The notes under the pieces were generated by a model. The model was not told the DNA's origin and made no database searches. It worked only from the letters and a program-made list of their open reading frames with translations. From CAYTZN01 sp964442495 (GTDB taxonomy: Bacteria > Pseudomonadota > Gammaproteobacteria > Legionellales > Legionellaceae), in assembly GCA_964442495.1 (NCBI GenBank), contig CAYTZN010000018.1, positions 1 through 41,912 on the forward strand: 41,912 bases of DNA, given 5' to 3'. Shown here in pieces: positions 34,003 through 41,912 of this stretch. Positions within the stretch are counted from its first letter, which is position 1, and every line of letters begins with the position of its first letter. The position numbers and the translations under genes are program-made.

Positions 34003-34671
34003 TTAAAGGGCTTTGGGGCCATTGAACCATTGTATTTCAATGCGACGATTATAAGCGCTGCCACGAATCCAGTGGTTATCCCCTATGGTGTGTTGGTCGC
34101 CATAACCTTCAGCATGAAGCTGTTCTGCACGAATATCATACGCCCATAAAAAAGTAATCATGGTTTCAGCTTGGGCTTGTGAGAGCATTTTTTTATGGTG
34201 ACGTGTCCCAACATCATCAGTGAATCCGGCTACGAAGACAGGACTATTAGGATAGTATTTAAGCAGTTTAATAATATTGTTTAATCCGGGATAGCAAACT
34301 TCATTTAAATGAGGGCTATCGAAGAGGAAGTAACGGTCTGTTGGTACTAGAAGTGTTAGCGTATCGCCGTATTGAATGAATTGAATATCTTGAGCTTGCA
34401 GTTCTTTAAGCAGTGCTTTTTTGGTGTTGTTGAAAATACCACGACTAACACCCACAACCCCACCAGCAGCAGCACCAGCAGCAGTGTTACCTGCAACGGA
34501 TCCTACAATAGCGCCCACCCCTGCACCAATGCCTCCGTACTCAGCAACTTGCCTTATACCGCGTGTATCATCCTTGTGAAAATTATTATAGGGTGGATGA
34601 AAGCAGCCACTTAACGTAATAGCAAATAGACTTGCACCTGTTGCACGCTTAATGGTGCTGCTGACTGACAT
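34003..34671 (-). CDS. OmpA-family outer-membrane lipoprotein with glycine zipper
   Basis: 222 residues. Signal peptide with lipobox LSGC; lipidated Cys23 expected. A glycine-zipper segment (GGIGAGVGAIVGSVAGN, then AAGAAAGGVVG) spans residues ~45-75. A C-terminal OmpA-like peptidoglycan-binding domain is seen in VAGFTDDVGTRHHKKMLSQA and YNRRIEIQW. The OmpA Asp/Arg ligands for diaminopimelate are present (FTDD, NRRIE). Members of this architecture include IcmN/DotK-like lipoproteins in Legionella, but without neighbours of the dot/icm set that label is not supported. The start ATG 34671 follows AGGAG with good spacing; 34689 is an alternative. Confidence 0.88.
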   Translation of the reverse strand: MSVSSTIKRATGASLFAITLSGCFHPPYNNFHKDDTRGIRQVAEYGGIGAGVGAIVGSVAGNTAAGAAAGGVVGVSRGIFNNTKKALLKELQAQDIQFIQYGDTLTLLVPTDRYFLFDSPHLNEVCYPGLNNIIKLLKYYPNSPVFVAGFTDDVGTRHHKKMLSQAQAETMITFLWAYDIRAEQLHAEGYGDQHTIGDNHWIRGSAYNRRIEIQWFNGPKAL

Positions 34672-34839
34672 CGTTGCTCCTGTAACCAACTCATTTTTCC
34701 ATTATTAAGCATCCCTCGTAATTTCGCAATCAACACGTATAATAGATAGCAGTAGATAGTGGCATCCTCGACCTTAAAGACTGCACTGATTTTAAGATGA
34801 GGGACTGTATTTAAATGCGTTCTAGGGGGAGATTTCAAT

Positions 34840-36729
34840 TTGACTGAAACATCAACTCAGGAATCTCAGGCGCTTCTTCCGCTTTCTTTGGCGGCGTTGG
34901 GCGTGGTCTTTGGTGATATTGGTACTAGTCCTTTGTACGCCATGCGGCAATCGCTTGATGGGTTAACCATCAATTTAGCTGCAGTCTTGGGGGTTTTGTC
35001 GCTTATTTTTTGGTCTTTGGTGCTGGTTATTTCAATCAAATACCTGGTTATTTTATTTCGAGCAGACAATAAAGGTGAGGGCGGTATCTTGGCTTTATTG
35101 GCTCTTCTTAAACGTACAAGTGAAGAGCGCCCTGCAATCTTTTTTCTAATTGGTATATTGGGTGCGGGACTAATGCTTGGTGATGGCATGTTAACACCAG
35201 CCATTTCAGTCATTAGTGCTCTTGAAGGTTTGAATGTTATTGTGCCTAGTCTTTCTGACTGGGTGTTGCCACTGACGTGCGCTATTCTGGTCGCTTTATT
35301 TTCTGTACAATCATTTGGTACGGCTAAAATCGGATTTATTTTTGGACCTGTTATTTTCATATGGTTTATTACATTAGGCGTGCTCGGAATCATCCAAATT
35401 GTTCAAAACCCTATGGTCCTATCGGCAATTAACCCATGGTATGCTATTCATTTTTTATATGACAATGGCTGGAAAGGTTATACGTTACTAGGTGGTGTGT
35501 TTCTTGTGGTTACAGGTGGAGAAGCATTGTATGCCGACCTAGGCCATTTTGGTAAAACGTCCATTCGTTTTAGTTGGTTTCTTATTGCGTTACCAAGTTT
35601 ACTATTAAACTATTTTGGCCAAGGTGCTAATTTATTAGCGCATCCCGAGGCAGTTTTTAATCCATTCTATTTGCTTGCTCCTGGTTGGTTTTCTATTCCA
35701 TTGATGATTCTTGCGACCCTAGCTACCATTATCGCCTCTCAAGCCGTTATTTCTGCAACATTTTCTTTAACGAAACAAGCCATATTGTTGGGTTTATATC
35801 CCCATTTGCCCATCATTCAAACCTCTAAATATAAAGTGGGGCAAATTTATGTTCCACAAATGAACCTCATTCTTGCGATCGGTACATTGGTGTTGATTTT
35901 TACGTTTAAGAGTTCAAATGCATTGACACATGCATATGGTATAGCCGTGAACTTGGTGATGCTTTTAACGAGCATTTTAACGATGTATCTTGCTGTTAAA
36001 AAATGGAAATGGGGGTGGTTCACGATTATTGGTGTGTTTTCATTTTTTGGAGCTATTGATATCGCATTTTTAGGCGCTAATATCCAGAAATTACGCACCG
36101 GGGGGTGGGTGCCTATTGTTTTTGCTTTAATGTGTGCCTTTATTATGTATACCTGGAAGATGGGACGTATTTATTTACATAAAACTTATTATTTGAAAAA
36201 AGAGAAACTATCAAAAATTTTAAAACAGCTTGATTATAAAAGTCTTAATAGGCTCTCTAATATTACGGCGATTTTTATTACTGATATCTATGATACGAGC
36301 GGCGGGAGCTTCCTTCATTTTTTAAAGCTGAATCGAACGTTGCCTGAGCATATTCTTATTGTTAATTATGCCGTTGAAAACATACCGCATGTTTCTTCCA
36401 TCGACCGATTTGAGATTACTCCGCTGAAAAATAACATTTGTGAGCTAACTCTCCATTATGGGTTTATGGATACTGTCTCTATTCCGCAAGCATTATATGT
36501 TGCTAATGACAGAGGACTTTTGCCATTTGTGGTGGATATAGAAACAGCAACCTATATGCTTGAAATACCCAATGTGGTTGCCTCCCGAAAGATGAAAACA
36601 TTACGGTTTTTTTGGCAAGAGAAGTTATTTGCTTTTTTAGTTAGAAATTACTCGGCTAATTTGAACATCGAATTTTATCAACTCCCTTATAACCGAACGA
36701 TTGCCATAGGCACTTATTATTTGATTTGA
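34840..36729 (+). CDS. kup: Low-affinity potassium/proton symporter Kup
   Basis: 629 residues, compared with 622 in E. coli. Kup imports K+ with protons at the inner membrane. Twelve helices are followed by a cytoplasmic domain of ~180 residues. Signature ALGVVFGDIGTSPLYA is at residues ~20-35, then GEGGILALLAL, LGDGMLTPAISV and GGEALYADLGHFG. The start codon appears to be TTG 34840, with AGGGGGA 9 bases upstream; there is no better ATG nearby. Divergent from the OmpA lipoprotein. A TTG start suggests modest translation. Confidence 0.96.
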   Translation: MTETSTQESQALLPLSLAALGVVFGDIGTSPLYAMRQSLDGLTINLAAVLGVLSLIFWSLVLVISIKYLVILFRADNKGEGGILALLALLKRTSEERPAIFFLIGILGAGLMLGDGMLTPAISVISALEGLNVIVPSLSDWVLPLTCAILVALFSVQSFGTAKIGFIFGPVIFIWFITLGVLGIIQIVQNPMVLSAINPWYAIHFLYDNGWKGYTLLGGVFLVVTGGEALYADLGHFGKTSIRFSWFLIALPSLLLNYFGQGANLLAHPEAVFNPFYLLAPGWFSIPLMILATLATIIASQAVISATFSLTKQAILLGLYPHLPIIQTSKYKVGQIYVPQMNLILAIGTLVLIFTFKSSNALTHAYGIAVNLVMLLTSILTMYLAVKKWKWGWFTIIGVFSFFGAIDIAFLGANIQKLRTGGWVPIVFALMCAFIMYTWKMGRIYLHKTYYLKKEKLSKILKQLDYKSLNRLSNITAIFITDIYDTSGGSFLHFLKLNRTLPEHILIVNYAVENIPHVSSIDRFEITPLKNNICELTLHYGFMDTVSIPQALYVANDRGLLPFVVDIETATYMLEIPNVVASRKMKTLRFFWQEKLFAFLVRNYSANLNIEFYQLPYNRTIAIGTYYLI

Positions 36730-36742
36730 ATTAAGCGCCTAT

Positions 36743-36773
36743 CTCCTGCTGTGATTTTTCTTTCTAGCAGGAG
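36743..36773. terminator. Possible hairpin between convergent kup and DUF1460 genes
   Basis: CTCCTGCT (36743-36750) pairs with AGCAGGAG (36766-36773) over a T-rich 15-base loop. It overlaps the end of the DUF1460 gene. No T tract follows; weak as a terminator. Confidence 0.35.
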
Positions 36774-37738
36774 GACGGGAGGACGATTTGAATATTAATC
36801 CCCTTAATTGTCGGACTTTTTTGGGCGTCTCGCAAATAATCTATTAAAGGCACATCCACCACGCGTTGATAAGTGGATGAGGCTTCTCTAAAAAAGGGCA
36901 CTCCTTTTTCATAAAAAACAAATCCTAGGTGTGATATGTTTAGATGCGTGCCAATCTTTGCAGTTAAATCCCAATTGGGTCTAACTATTTCAAGGATGGC
37001 ACCATCTGGTATTTGTTTAAATAAGAGGAGATTGGCTTGCCCATCTTTAGTAAATAATTTAGAAAGGGGGATATAGGGAATGGTTGAATTGCTCACTGGT
37101 AATTGAGAGCCCAATAGTTGCAATTGTTGTAATCGCTGCTTTTGTGTCACGGAGTTGGGGGTGTTTAGACGTATATTTTTGGTAGAAAAATGCTGGTACC
37201 AAGCGGGTTTATTGATTAATGCATGTGCAAATTTTGCGATATGATGTTGTTTTGCATCAATGATTGTTGTCGTTATGTCCTTAGTAAACCCTTGATGTTG
37301 GTTGTTTTTATTCCAGTCTAGGCAAGTAAAATGATTACGGTCAATGAAAGAAACGTTCCCCTTTCGATAACGTACTTTATTAATACAAGACTTAAATTGT
37401 TGGAATTGAGTTGCAAGTGTTAGTGCAAGGACCGTGTCGACAAACGTTTCACAATCAAAAGCATCGGTTCGGTATAATGGAAATTGATCAAATTCCCCAC
37501 GATTTCCTTCCCCCAAGGCGCCTAACAAATAAGGCTTGCCTAGAAATTCACCACTGATTATTTTTAATCGAGTAACAAGAGATACATTAGGTTTACTGTC
37601 TAGCCGATAGTATAGTTGGGTGATTGCTTGAATGTCAGTTCGTTTGTTGGTCTGGGTTTCATTAGCGAGCGATTGTGTTGATAATAACAGTAGACAACCA
37701 AGAATGAGGGCTTGTTTTAAAAAAGTCAAAAGACGCAT
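36764..37738 (-). CDS. DUF1460 family, amidase-like periplasmic protein
   Basis: 324 residues. A signal peptide (residues 1-26, cleavage after SLA) precedes a DUF1460 domain, an NlpC/P60-like fold also annotated as N-acetylmuramoyl-L-alanine amidase-like. The candidate catalytic Cys96 is in TDAFDCETFVDTVLAL, and the candidate His is in ISHLGFVF. Conserved framing motifs are GKPYLLGALGEG and FREASSTYQRVVDVPLIDYL. It probably trims peptidoglycan or a related substrate in the periplasm; activity not proven. AAGGA lies 6 bases before the ATG. Confidence 0.87.
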   Translation of the reverse strand: MRLLTFLKQALILGCLLLLSTQSLANETQTNKRTDIQAITQLYYRLDSKPNVSLVTRLKIISGEFLGKPYLLGALGEGNRGEFDQFPLYRTDAFDCETFVDTVLALTLATQFQQFKSCINKVRYRKGNVSFIDRNHFTCLDWNKNNQHQGFTKDITTTIIDAKQHHIAKFAHALINKPAWYQHFSTKNIRLNTPNSVTQKQRLQQLQLLGSQLPVSNSTIPYIPLSKLFTKDGQANLLLFKQIPDGAILEIVRPNWDLTAKIGTHLNISHLGFVFYEKGVPFFREASSTYQRVVDVPLIDYLRDAQKSPTIKGINIQIVLPSSC

Positions 37739-37805
37739 TATTTTCCTTGGTAAAATAAGGAAAAATAGTTTGTGAAAGTGATTTAGTCAAGGATTGGAGG
37801 TAATT

Positions 37806-38411
37806 GTGTTAAATGCAATTTGGTTGGCAATGATGTTTTTAGCGGTTATTGTAGGGGTTATTCAAGGACGTATTGACGATGTAGTGCGTGCAATAACAGA
37901 TTCGGCTAAATTAGGTTTTGAAGTCTCATTAGGATTAGCCGGCATCATGGCTTTGTGGCTAGGGATAATGAATATTGCTTCAGAATCTGGATTGGTCAAA
38001 CGCTTTGCCCGTGCTTTACAACCCCTCATGCGACGTCTTTTTCCTGACATTCCTGTCGATGACCCAGCCATGGGGGCCATGTTACTTAACATAGCGGCAA
38101 ACATGTTAGGTCTTGCCAATGCTGCGACACCTTTTGGATTACAGGCGATGAAAGAGTTGCAGCGGTTGAACACGCACGTGCATACAGCCAGCAACTCTAT
38201 GTGTACATTTTTAGCCATCAACACGTCCAGTGTGCAATTAATTCCTGCCACCGCCATTGCCTTTTTAGCGGCGAATGGAAATCTACATCCCAGCAGCGTT
38301 ATTTTTAGTTCATTGGTAGCGACGAGCATCTCCACTATTGTGGGCATCACTGCTGTCACGCAATTGGCTAAGCTGCCTATCTACCGATTAAAAGAAGCGG
38401 ATAATTTATGA
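37806..38411 (+). CDS. spmA: SpmA-like nucleoside-recognition (Gate) membrane protein
   Basis: 201 residues. Multi-helix inner-membrane protein of the spore-maturation protein A family. Motifs: DDVVRAITDSAKLGFEVSLGLAG, LQPLMRRLFPDIP, AMGAMLLNIAANMLGLANAATPFG and NTSSVQLIP. GTG 37806 is chosen because TTGGAGG lies directly upstream at the right spacing; TTG 37794 is too close to any site. In non-spore-formers SpmA/SpmB have no clear role. Overlaps spmB by 4 bases, so the pair is coupled. Confidence 0.9.
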   Translation: MLNAIWLAMMFLAVIVGVIQGRIDDVVRAITDSAKLGFEVSLGLAGIMALWLGIMNIASESGLVKRFARALQPLMRRLFPDIPVDDPAMGAMLLNIAANMLGLANAATPFGLQAMKELQRLNTHVHTASNSMCTFLAINTSSVQLIPATAIAFLAANGNLHPSSVIFSSLVATSISTIVGITAVTQLAKLPIYRLKEADNL

Positions 38412-38941
38412 TTTATTTTGCAGGTCAATTATCAAATTGGATCTTTATTGCTTTTGTTGTTGGTATTCCTTTGTATGGGGCCCTTAAGCGAATTGATGTG
38501 TTTGACGCATTTATTGTGGGGGCAAAGCAAGGCTTTGAGACAAGTGTGAGTATTATTCCTTATTTAATAGGAATGATGGTGGCAATTGGTATGCTGCGTG
38601 CCTCTGGATTTTTTGAATTGTTATATCTTTTGTTAGCGCCAGCATTATCGGCGATAGGAATGCCAGCGGAGCTTCTTCCTCTTGCACTGATACGCCCTTT
38701 TTCAGGAAGTGCTGCAACCGGCGTAATGGCTGAGTTAATTCATCAACATGGTGGTAATTCATTTATAGCGAAGACTGCTGCAACCTTAATGGGCAGCACT
38801 GAAACCACTTTTTATGTGGTTGCGGTGTATTTTGGTGCAGTGAACATAAGGCGCACACGTCATGCTATTCCAGCGGGATTATTGGCTGACCTCGCGGGTA
38901 TTATTACAACAGTACTTATCTGCCGATATCTTTTTGCATAA
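38408..38941 (+). CDS. spmB: SpmB-like nucleoside-recognition (Gate) membrane protein
   Basis: 177 residues. Family motifs: KRIDVFDAFIVGAKQGFETSV, IPYLIGMMVAIGMLRASG, LALIRPFSGSAATG and TLMGSTETTFYVVAVYFGAV. Partner of the upstream SpmA-like protein; start overlaps its stop (ATGA). Convergent with the M23 peptidase gene with 2 bases between stops. Function outside spore-forming bacteria is unknown. Confidence 0.92.
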   Translation: MIYFAGQLSNWIFIAFVVGIPLYGALKRIDVFDAFIVGAKQGFETSVSIIPYLIGMMVAIGMLRASGFFELLYLLLAPALSAIGMPAELLPLALIRPFSGSAATGVMAELIHQHGGNSFIAKTAATLMGSTETTFYVVAVYFGAVNIRRTRHAIPAGLLADLAGIITTVLICRYLFA

Positions 38942-38943
38942 AT

Positions 38944-40257
38944 CTAGGCGGTGTTTAGGGCTTTTTTTCCAGCGGCTGCAAGGGTGGCTTCTTCATAGAG
39001 TTTTAACTGTGCAAGAAGCGTATGAGCTTGGGCTTTGAACGAGGCCATTTCTCGTGAAGGCACGGGCGATGCGTGTGGCAACTCAATGGTTGTGGGATTT
39101 TTAGGTTGCTGGTTCACATGAAACTCATAATGACAATGCGGGCCATCGGCTAAGCCTGTTTGTCCTACATAACCAATCACTTGACCTCTTTTCACGTGAT
39201 CACCTCGTGATAAACCTTTCTGAAATCGAAGTAGGTGAGCATAAACAGAAGAATATCCTTGGTTATGAGCAACTTTAACCATGTTGCCATACCCATTGTG
39301 ACGGTCAATAATGGCTATACGGCCATCGCCAGTTGCATGCACCGGCGTGCCAATGGCTGCAGCTAAATCAACGCCTTTATGGGGTCTTCTATAATGAAGA
39401 ATCGGATGGTATCGAGACAGGTTATAGCTTGAGCTAATATGGCTAAATTTAATTGGGTAGCGGGTAAAAGCCTTTTTTAAGCTAGCACCTTGGGGGGTGT
39501 AGTAGTCGTAATCCCCTGAGGCATCAACGTGGCGAATTGCCTCATGCGTTTTTCCTCGATTGGTGTAGGTGACGGCATAAATTTCCCCCGTATTTATTAA
39601 TTTATCATCAATATAATAGGCTTTGTATACGATGCTAAATTGGTCTCCCGCCCTAACATCTTTTGCAAAATTGATTTCCCAGTTGAAAATATCAGTCATT
39701 TGCTGGATTAATTTATAAGGAATATTCATTCGCTTGGCCGTACCATACAAAGATCCACGGACCGTTGCCGTTACATAATCGTTATGGCTATTCATTTTTC
39801 GTGTTTGGATTTCTGTTTGATAATGTTTATCGTTTAGAGACGTTACTAGAGACTGGCTGCTTGTTAATGGGGCAATTAATTTCTCTAAAATGCCGTCATG
39901 AATGAGAAGTTGTATTTCCTGATTGGGTTTGATGTTTGCTAATGCTTTTGCGTGGGGATTCTCATGCAGCACAGCAGGTAAAGTCTGTCGGTTAAGCCCT
40001 GCTTCTTTAAAAATACTAGCCAATGTGTCTCCTGAGCGAGTTCTAACAATTGTCCATTTAGGCTCGTCTGAAACAGGGTTTTCAGCTTTGTGCTCGGCAA
40101 GCTTTGGCAACGTGAGTGTTGAGCGTGCATAACTTGTTTTTTTTTGGTGAGAAAATAGTTTTACTAAAAAACAAGATGAGGAAAGAATGGCCAATAATAT
40201 TACTAATGCCCGCAATTTATTTGATTTTTTCTTTGAGAGGTTTATTTGTGAAGCCAT
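38944..40257 (-). CDS. mepM: M23-family murein endopeptidase with LysM-like domain (MepM/YebA type)
   Basis: 437 residues. An N-terminal membrane anchor (LRALVILLAILSSSCFLVKL) precedes a LysM/OapA-like region (SGDTLASIFKEAGL), a linking beta domain, and the LytM peptidase. The zinc ligands are intact: HKGVDLAA (His and Asp) and HCHYEFHVN (final His-x-His). Family enzymes cut D,D-crosslinks to allow wall growth. In Pseudomonas a comparable peptidase sits beside tyrZ, the same pairing as here (divergent from tyrS, ~400 bases apart). Confidence 0.93.
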   Translation of the reverse strand: MASQINLSKKKSNKLRALVILLAILSSSCFLVKLFSHQKKTSYARSTLTLPKLAEHKAENPVSDEPKWTIVRTRSGDTLASIFKEAGLNRQTLPAVLHENPHAKALANIKPNQEIQLLIHDGILEKLIAPLTSSQSLVTSLNDKHYQTEIQTRKMNSHNDYVTATVRGSLYGTAKRMNIPYKLIQQMTDIFNWEINFAKDVRAGDQFSIVYKAYYIDDKLINTGEIYAVTYTNRGKTHEAIRHVDASGDYDYYTPQGASLKKAFTRYPIKFSHISSSYNLSRYHPILHYRRPHKGVDLAAAIGTPVHATGDGRIAIIDRHNGYGNMVKVAHNQGYSSVYAHLLRFQKGLSRGDHVKRGQVIGYVGQTGLADGPHCHYEFHVNQQPKNPTTIELPHASPVPSREMASFKAQAHTLLAQLKLYEEATLAAAGKKALNTA

Positions 40258-40655
40258 AGTTTGCCTTTACTACTGTCATCTTAAATAACACTACTAGATA
40301 AAGTACTTGATGTAGACTACATAATACAGTTATATGGTTTACCGTTAAACAAGGCTCTTTGTCGTATCAAAAACCTTAGGCGCCCCGACTTTTGCCAAGA
40401 CTGCTATTAAAACATTATCTATATATATTTTAATAGCAGCGGCAATCCGATTTGCTGCAAGGTCTGAGAAAATAAGATACTTTAATTAATCAATTGATTT
40501 TATTGTAAAACATCTACAATTAGCTCTTATCCGGATCTCGTGCTGACTTTACTGTCAACGTTTAAGTACCATTATACTCTAGCAGGAACAATTTATCCGG
40601 GCTAAGATACCCGCTGTAAGAACTTAGGTCAATCATTAAAAAAGGTTTTGCTGTT
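40258..40655. other. Intergenic region between mepM and tyrS
   Basis: About 400 bases, no convincing gene. A perfect 12-bp inverted repeat CTGCTATTAAAA (40401-40412) / TTTTAATAGCAG (40428-40439) with a 15-base loop lies midway. A TATACT at 40573-40578 with a poor -35 CTGTCA may be the tyrS promoter. AAGG at 40642-40646 is the nearest ribosome-site-like sequence to ATG 40656. Confidence 0.45.
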
Positions 40656-41855
40656 ATGATAATAGAAGAATTAGTAGAGAATGAACTGCTTCGAGGTATT
40701 GATGAGGTGCTGCCAGCAGGCGAGTTCGTCAAAAAATTGCAAAAGAACGTACCCTTAAAAATTAAAGCAGGATTTGACCCAACAGCACCTGATATTCACT
40801 TAGGTCATACCGTGTTGCTTAATAAACTACGTCAATTTCAGCAACGCGGACATGAAGTTATTTTCTTGATAGGTGATTTTACAGCGATGATTGGCGACCC
40901 TACGGGAAAAAATATCACGCGAGCACCTTTGAGCGAAGAGGCTGTATTGGAAAATGCAAAAACTTATAAGCACCAAGTATTTAAAATTCTTGATCCAGAA
41001 AAAACAACGGTTGTGTTTAACTCGCAATGGTTAGGACGCATGAGCGCCGCAGACTTAATTCGCCTGTCAGCCACACACACAGTAGCAAGAATGCTAGAGC
41101 GCGATGATTTTCATAAACGGTATACAACAGGGCAGCCAATTGCTATTCATGAATTTATTTATCCTCTCCTTCAAGGTTATGACTCTGTAGAGCTTAAAGC
41201 AGATATTGAGTTAGGCGGAAGCGATCAAAAATTTAATTTGTTAATGGGGCGAGAGTTACAAAAACATTATGGCCAGGAACCACAGGTTGTGATGATGACC
41301 CCACTTATTGAAGGTTTAGACGGTGTAAAAAAGATGTCTAAATCACTAAACAACTATATTGGTATTAACGAGCCTGCGGACATGATGTTTGGAAAGCTTA
41401 TGTCTATATCGGATGAACTCATGTGGCGATACATCGATTTACTAAGTTTTAAATCTAAAGTTGAAATAGATAATATAAAGGATGCTGTAAGCAAAGGGAT
41501 TAATCCGCGCGATGTTAAAATTGAGTTTGCAAAAGAAATTGTTACACGTTTTCATGATGCGCAACAAGCTGAAGAAGTTCATCAAGCCTTTATTAAACGA
41601 TACCAAAATAAGATAGTCCCTGAGGATCTTGAAACAATAATCATTTCAGCACTTGATATGAATATTGCACAACTACTAAAGCAAGTGGATTTAACGAAGA
41701 GTACTTCTGAATCAATGCGTTTAATTAAACAAGGTGCTGTAAAAATTGATGGAGAGAAAATAATAGACTCATCGTTAATTCTTGCACCAGGTGGAACCTA
41801 TATTATTCAAGTGGGTAAACACAGACTGACTAAACTGCAATTAAAAGATAAATAA
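40656..41855 (+). CDS. tyrS: Tyrosyl-tRNA synthetase
   Basis: 399 residues. Class I synthetase charging tRNA-Tyr. The HIGH-like motif is HLGH in FDPTAPDIHLGHTV, and KMSKS is exact in VKKMSKSLNNYIG. The C-terminal S4-type RNA-binding domain is present (SMRLIKQGAVKIDGEKI). The sequence looks like the TyrZ branch found in Pseudomonas and other gammaproteobacteria rather than E. coli TyrS. Downstream, an rRNA-type promoter starts only 13 bases after the stop, with no terminator between. The start has a weak ribosome site. Confidence 0.97.
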   Translation: MIIEELVENELLRGIDEVLPAGEFVKKLQKNVPLKIKAGFDPTAPDIHLGHTVLLNKLRQFQQRGHEVIFLIGDFTAMIGDPTGKNITRAPLSEEAVLENAKTYKHQVFKILDPEKTTVVFNSQWLGRMSAADLIRLSATHTVARMLERDDFHKRYTTGQPIAIHEFIYPLLQGYDSVELKADIELGGSDQKFNLLMGRELQKHYGQEPQVVMMTPLIEGLDGVKKMSKSLNNYIGINEPADMMFGKLMSISDELMWRYIDLLSFKSKVEIDNIKDAVSKGINPRDVKIEFAKEIVTRFHDAQQAEEVHQAFIKRYQNKIVPEDLETIIISALDMNIAQLLKQVDLTKSTSESMRLIKQGAVKIDGEKIIDSSLILAPGGTYIIQVGKHRLTKLQLKDK

Positions 41856-41868
41856 TTGCAAAAAGTGT

Positions 41869-41896
41869 TTGACATAGAAACTCAGATGAGTAGAAT
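41869..41896 (+). promoter_or_regulatory. Strong sigma70 promoter, probably of an rRNA operon
   Basis: Consensus -35 TTGACA (41869-41874), 16-base spacer, and -10 TAGAAT (41891-41896). AT-rich DNA lies upstream (AAAAGATAAATAATTGCAAA, UP-element-like). A GC-rich discriminator follows (ACGCAGCACGCC). These are the marks of an rRNA P1 promoter, and the tyrS-rrn order is known in Pseudomonas. The 16S gene itself would lie beyond the window. Confidence 0.8.
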
Positions 41897-41912
41897 ACGC
41901 AGCACGCCTTCG

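Noticed and set aside
34611..34838. 75-aa minus-strand frame upstream of the OmpA lipoprotein
   Set aside because: It overlaps the lipoprotein start and has no ribosome site or motif.
34866..35393. 175-aa minus-strand open frame inside kup
   Set aside because: Antisense shadow of a well-supported transporter gene; its Pro/Ser/Lys-rich translation is typical of the reverse of membrane-helix coding DNA.
37862..38359. 165-aa minus-strand open frame inside spmA
   Set aside because: Antisense shadow of a conserved gene; no ribosome site or domain.
40258..40655. T-box or attenuation leader for tyrS
   Set aside because: No T-box consensus or Tyr-rich leader peptide was seen; such riboswitches are mainly in Firmicutes.

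Overview
The window looks like a stretch of chromosome from a Legionella-type gammaproteobacterium (Legionellaceae or a close relative). The base composition is AT-rich by eye. The evidence is a pair of Lcl-like collagen-repeat surface proteins, a sensor kinase/response regulator pair of the LqsS/LqsR type, the hemC-hemD-hemX-hemY order, several APC-type amino-acid permeases, a Kup potassium transporter, a secreted papain-like protease, and two large orphan proteins that look like type IV secretion effectors. This assignment is inference from family content; no database search was run. The window starts inside the 3' end of a 23S rRNA gene and ends just after a strong rRNA-type promoter pointing the same way. 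It may therefore be a contig or interval bounded by two rRNA operons.

Layout: 1-320 holds the 23S tail, 5S rRNA and terminator. 440-3250 is a 936-aa orphan with an internal duplication resembling two degenerate U-boxes. 3325-8014 holds housekeeping genes: a BenE-type transporter and rsgA on the minus strand, then cca, orn and queH on the plus strand. 8115-12035 is a surface/secretion island: a GLUG-type beta-helix protein, two tandem Lcl-like collagen proteins and a small exported six-cysteine peptide. 12275-17175 holds a CDF metal-efflux protein and the heme-biosynthesis operon hemC-hemD-hemX-hemY. 17248-19606 is the lqsS/lqsR-like pair without an autoinducer synthase. 19747-21837 is a second-type elongation factor G.

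21838-25812 carries a Gly/His/Trp-rich exported protein, cytochrome c5, dsbB, tgt and a cyclophilin. It also holds five copies of a palindromic intergenic element not seen elsewhere in the window. 25813-30000 holds a MazG-like pyrophosphohydrolase, a second effector-like orphan (552 aa), tsaC and a secreted C1A peptidase. 30322-41855 is mostly envelope and transport: two APC permeases flanking priC, an OmpA-type lipoprotein, kup, a DUF1460 protein, spmA-spmB, an M23 endopeptidase and tyrS.

Functional links: cca, orn, queH, tgt, tsaC and tyrS all serve tRNA or RNA maturation, and queH and tgt are two steps of queuosine synthesis. The heme operon feeds cytochromes such as the c5 protein, next to dsbB. 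The lqs-like pair, Lcl proteins, C1A peptidase and the two orphans are the parts most likely to shape interaction with surfaces or host cells. No CRISPR array, tRNA gene, insertion sequence, integrase or phage gene was seen.
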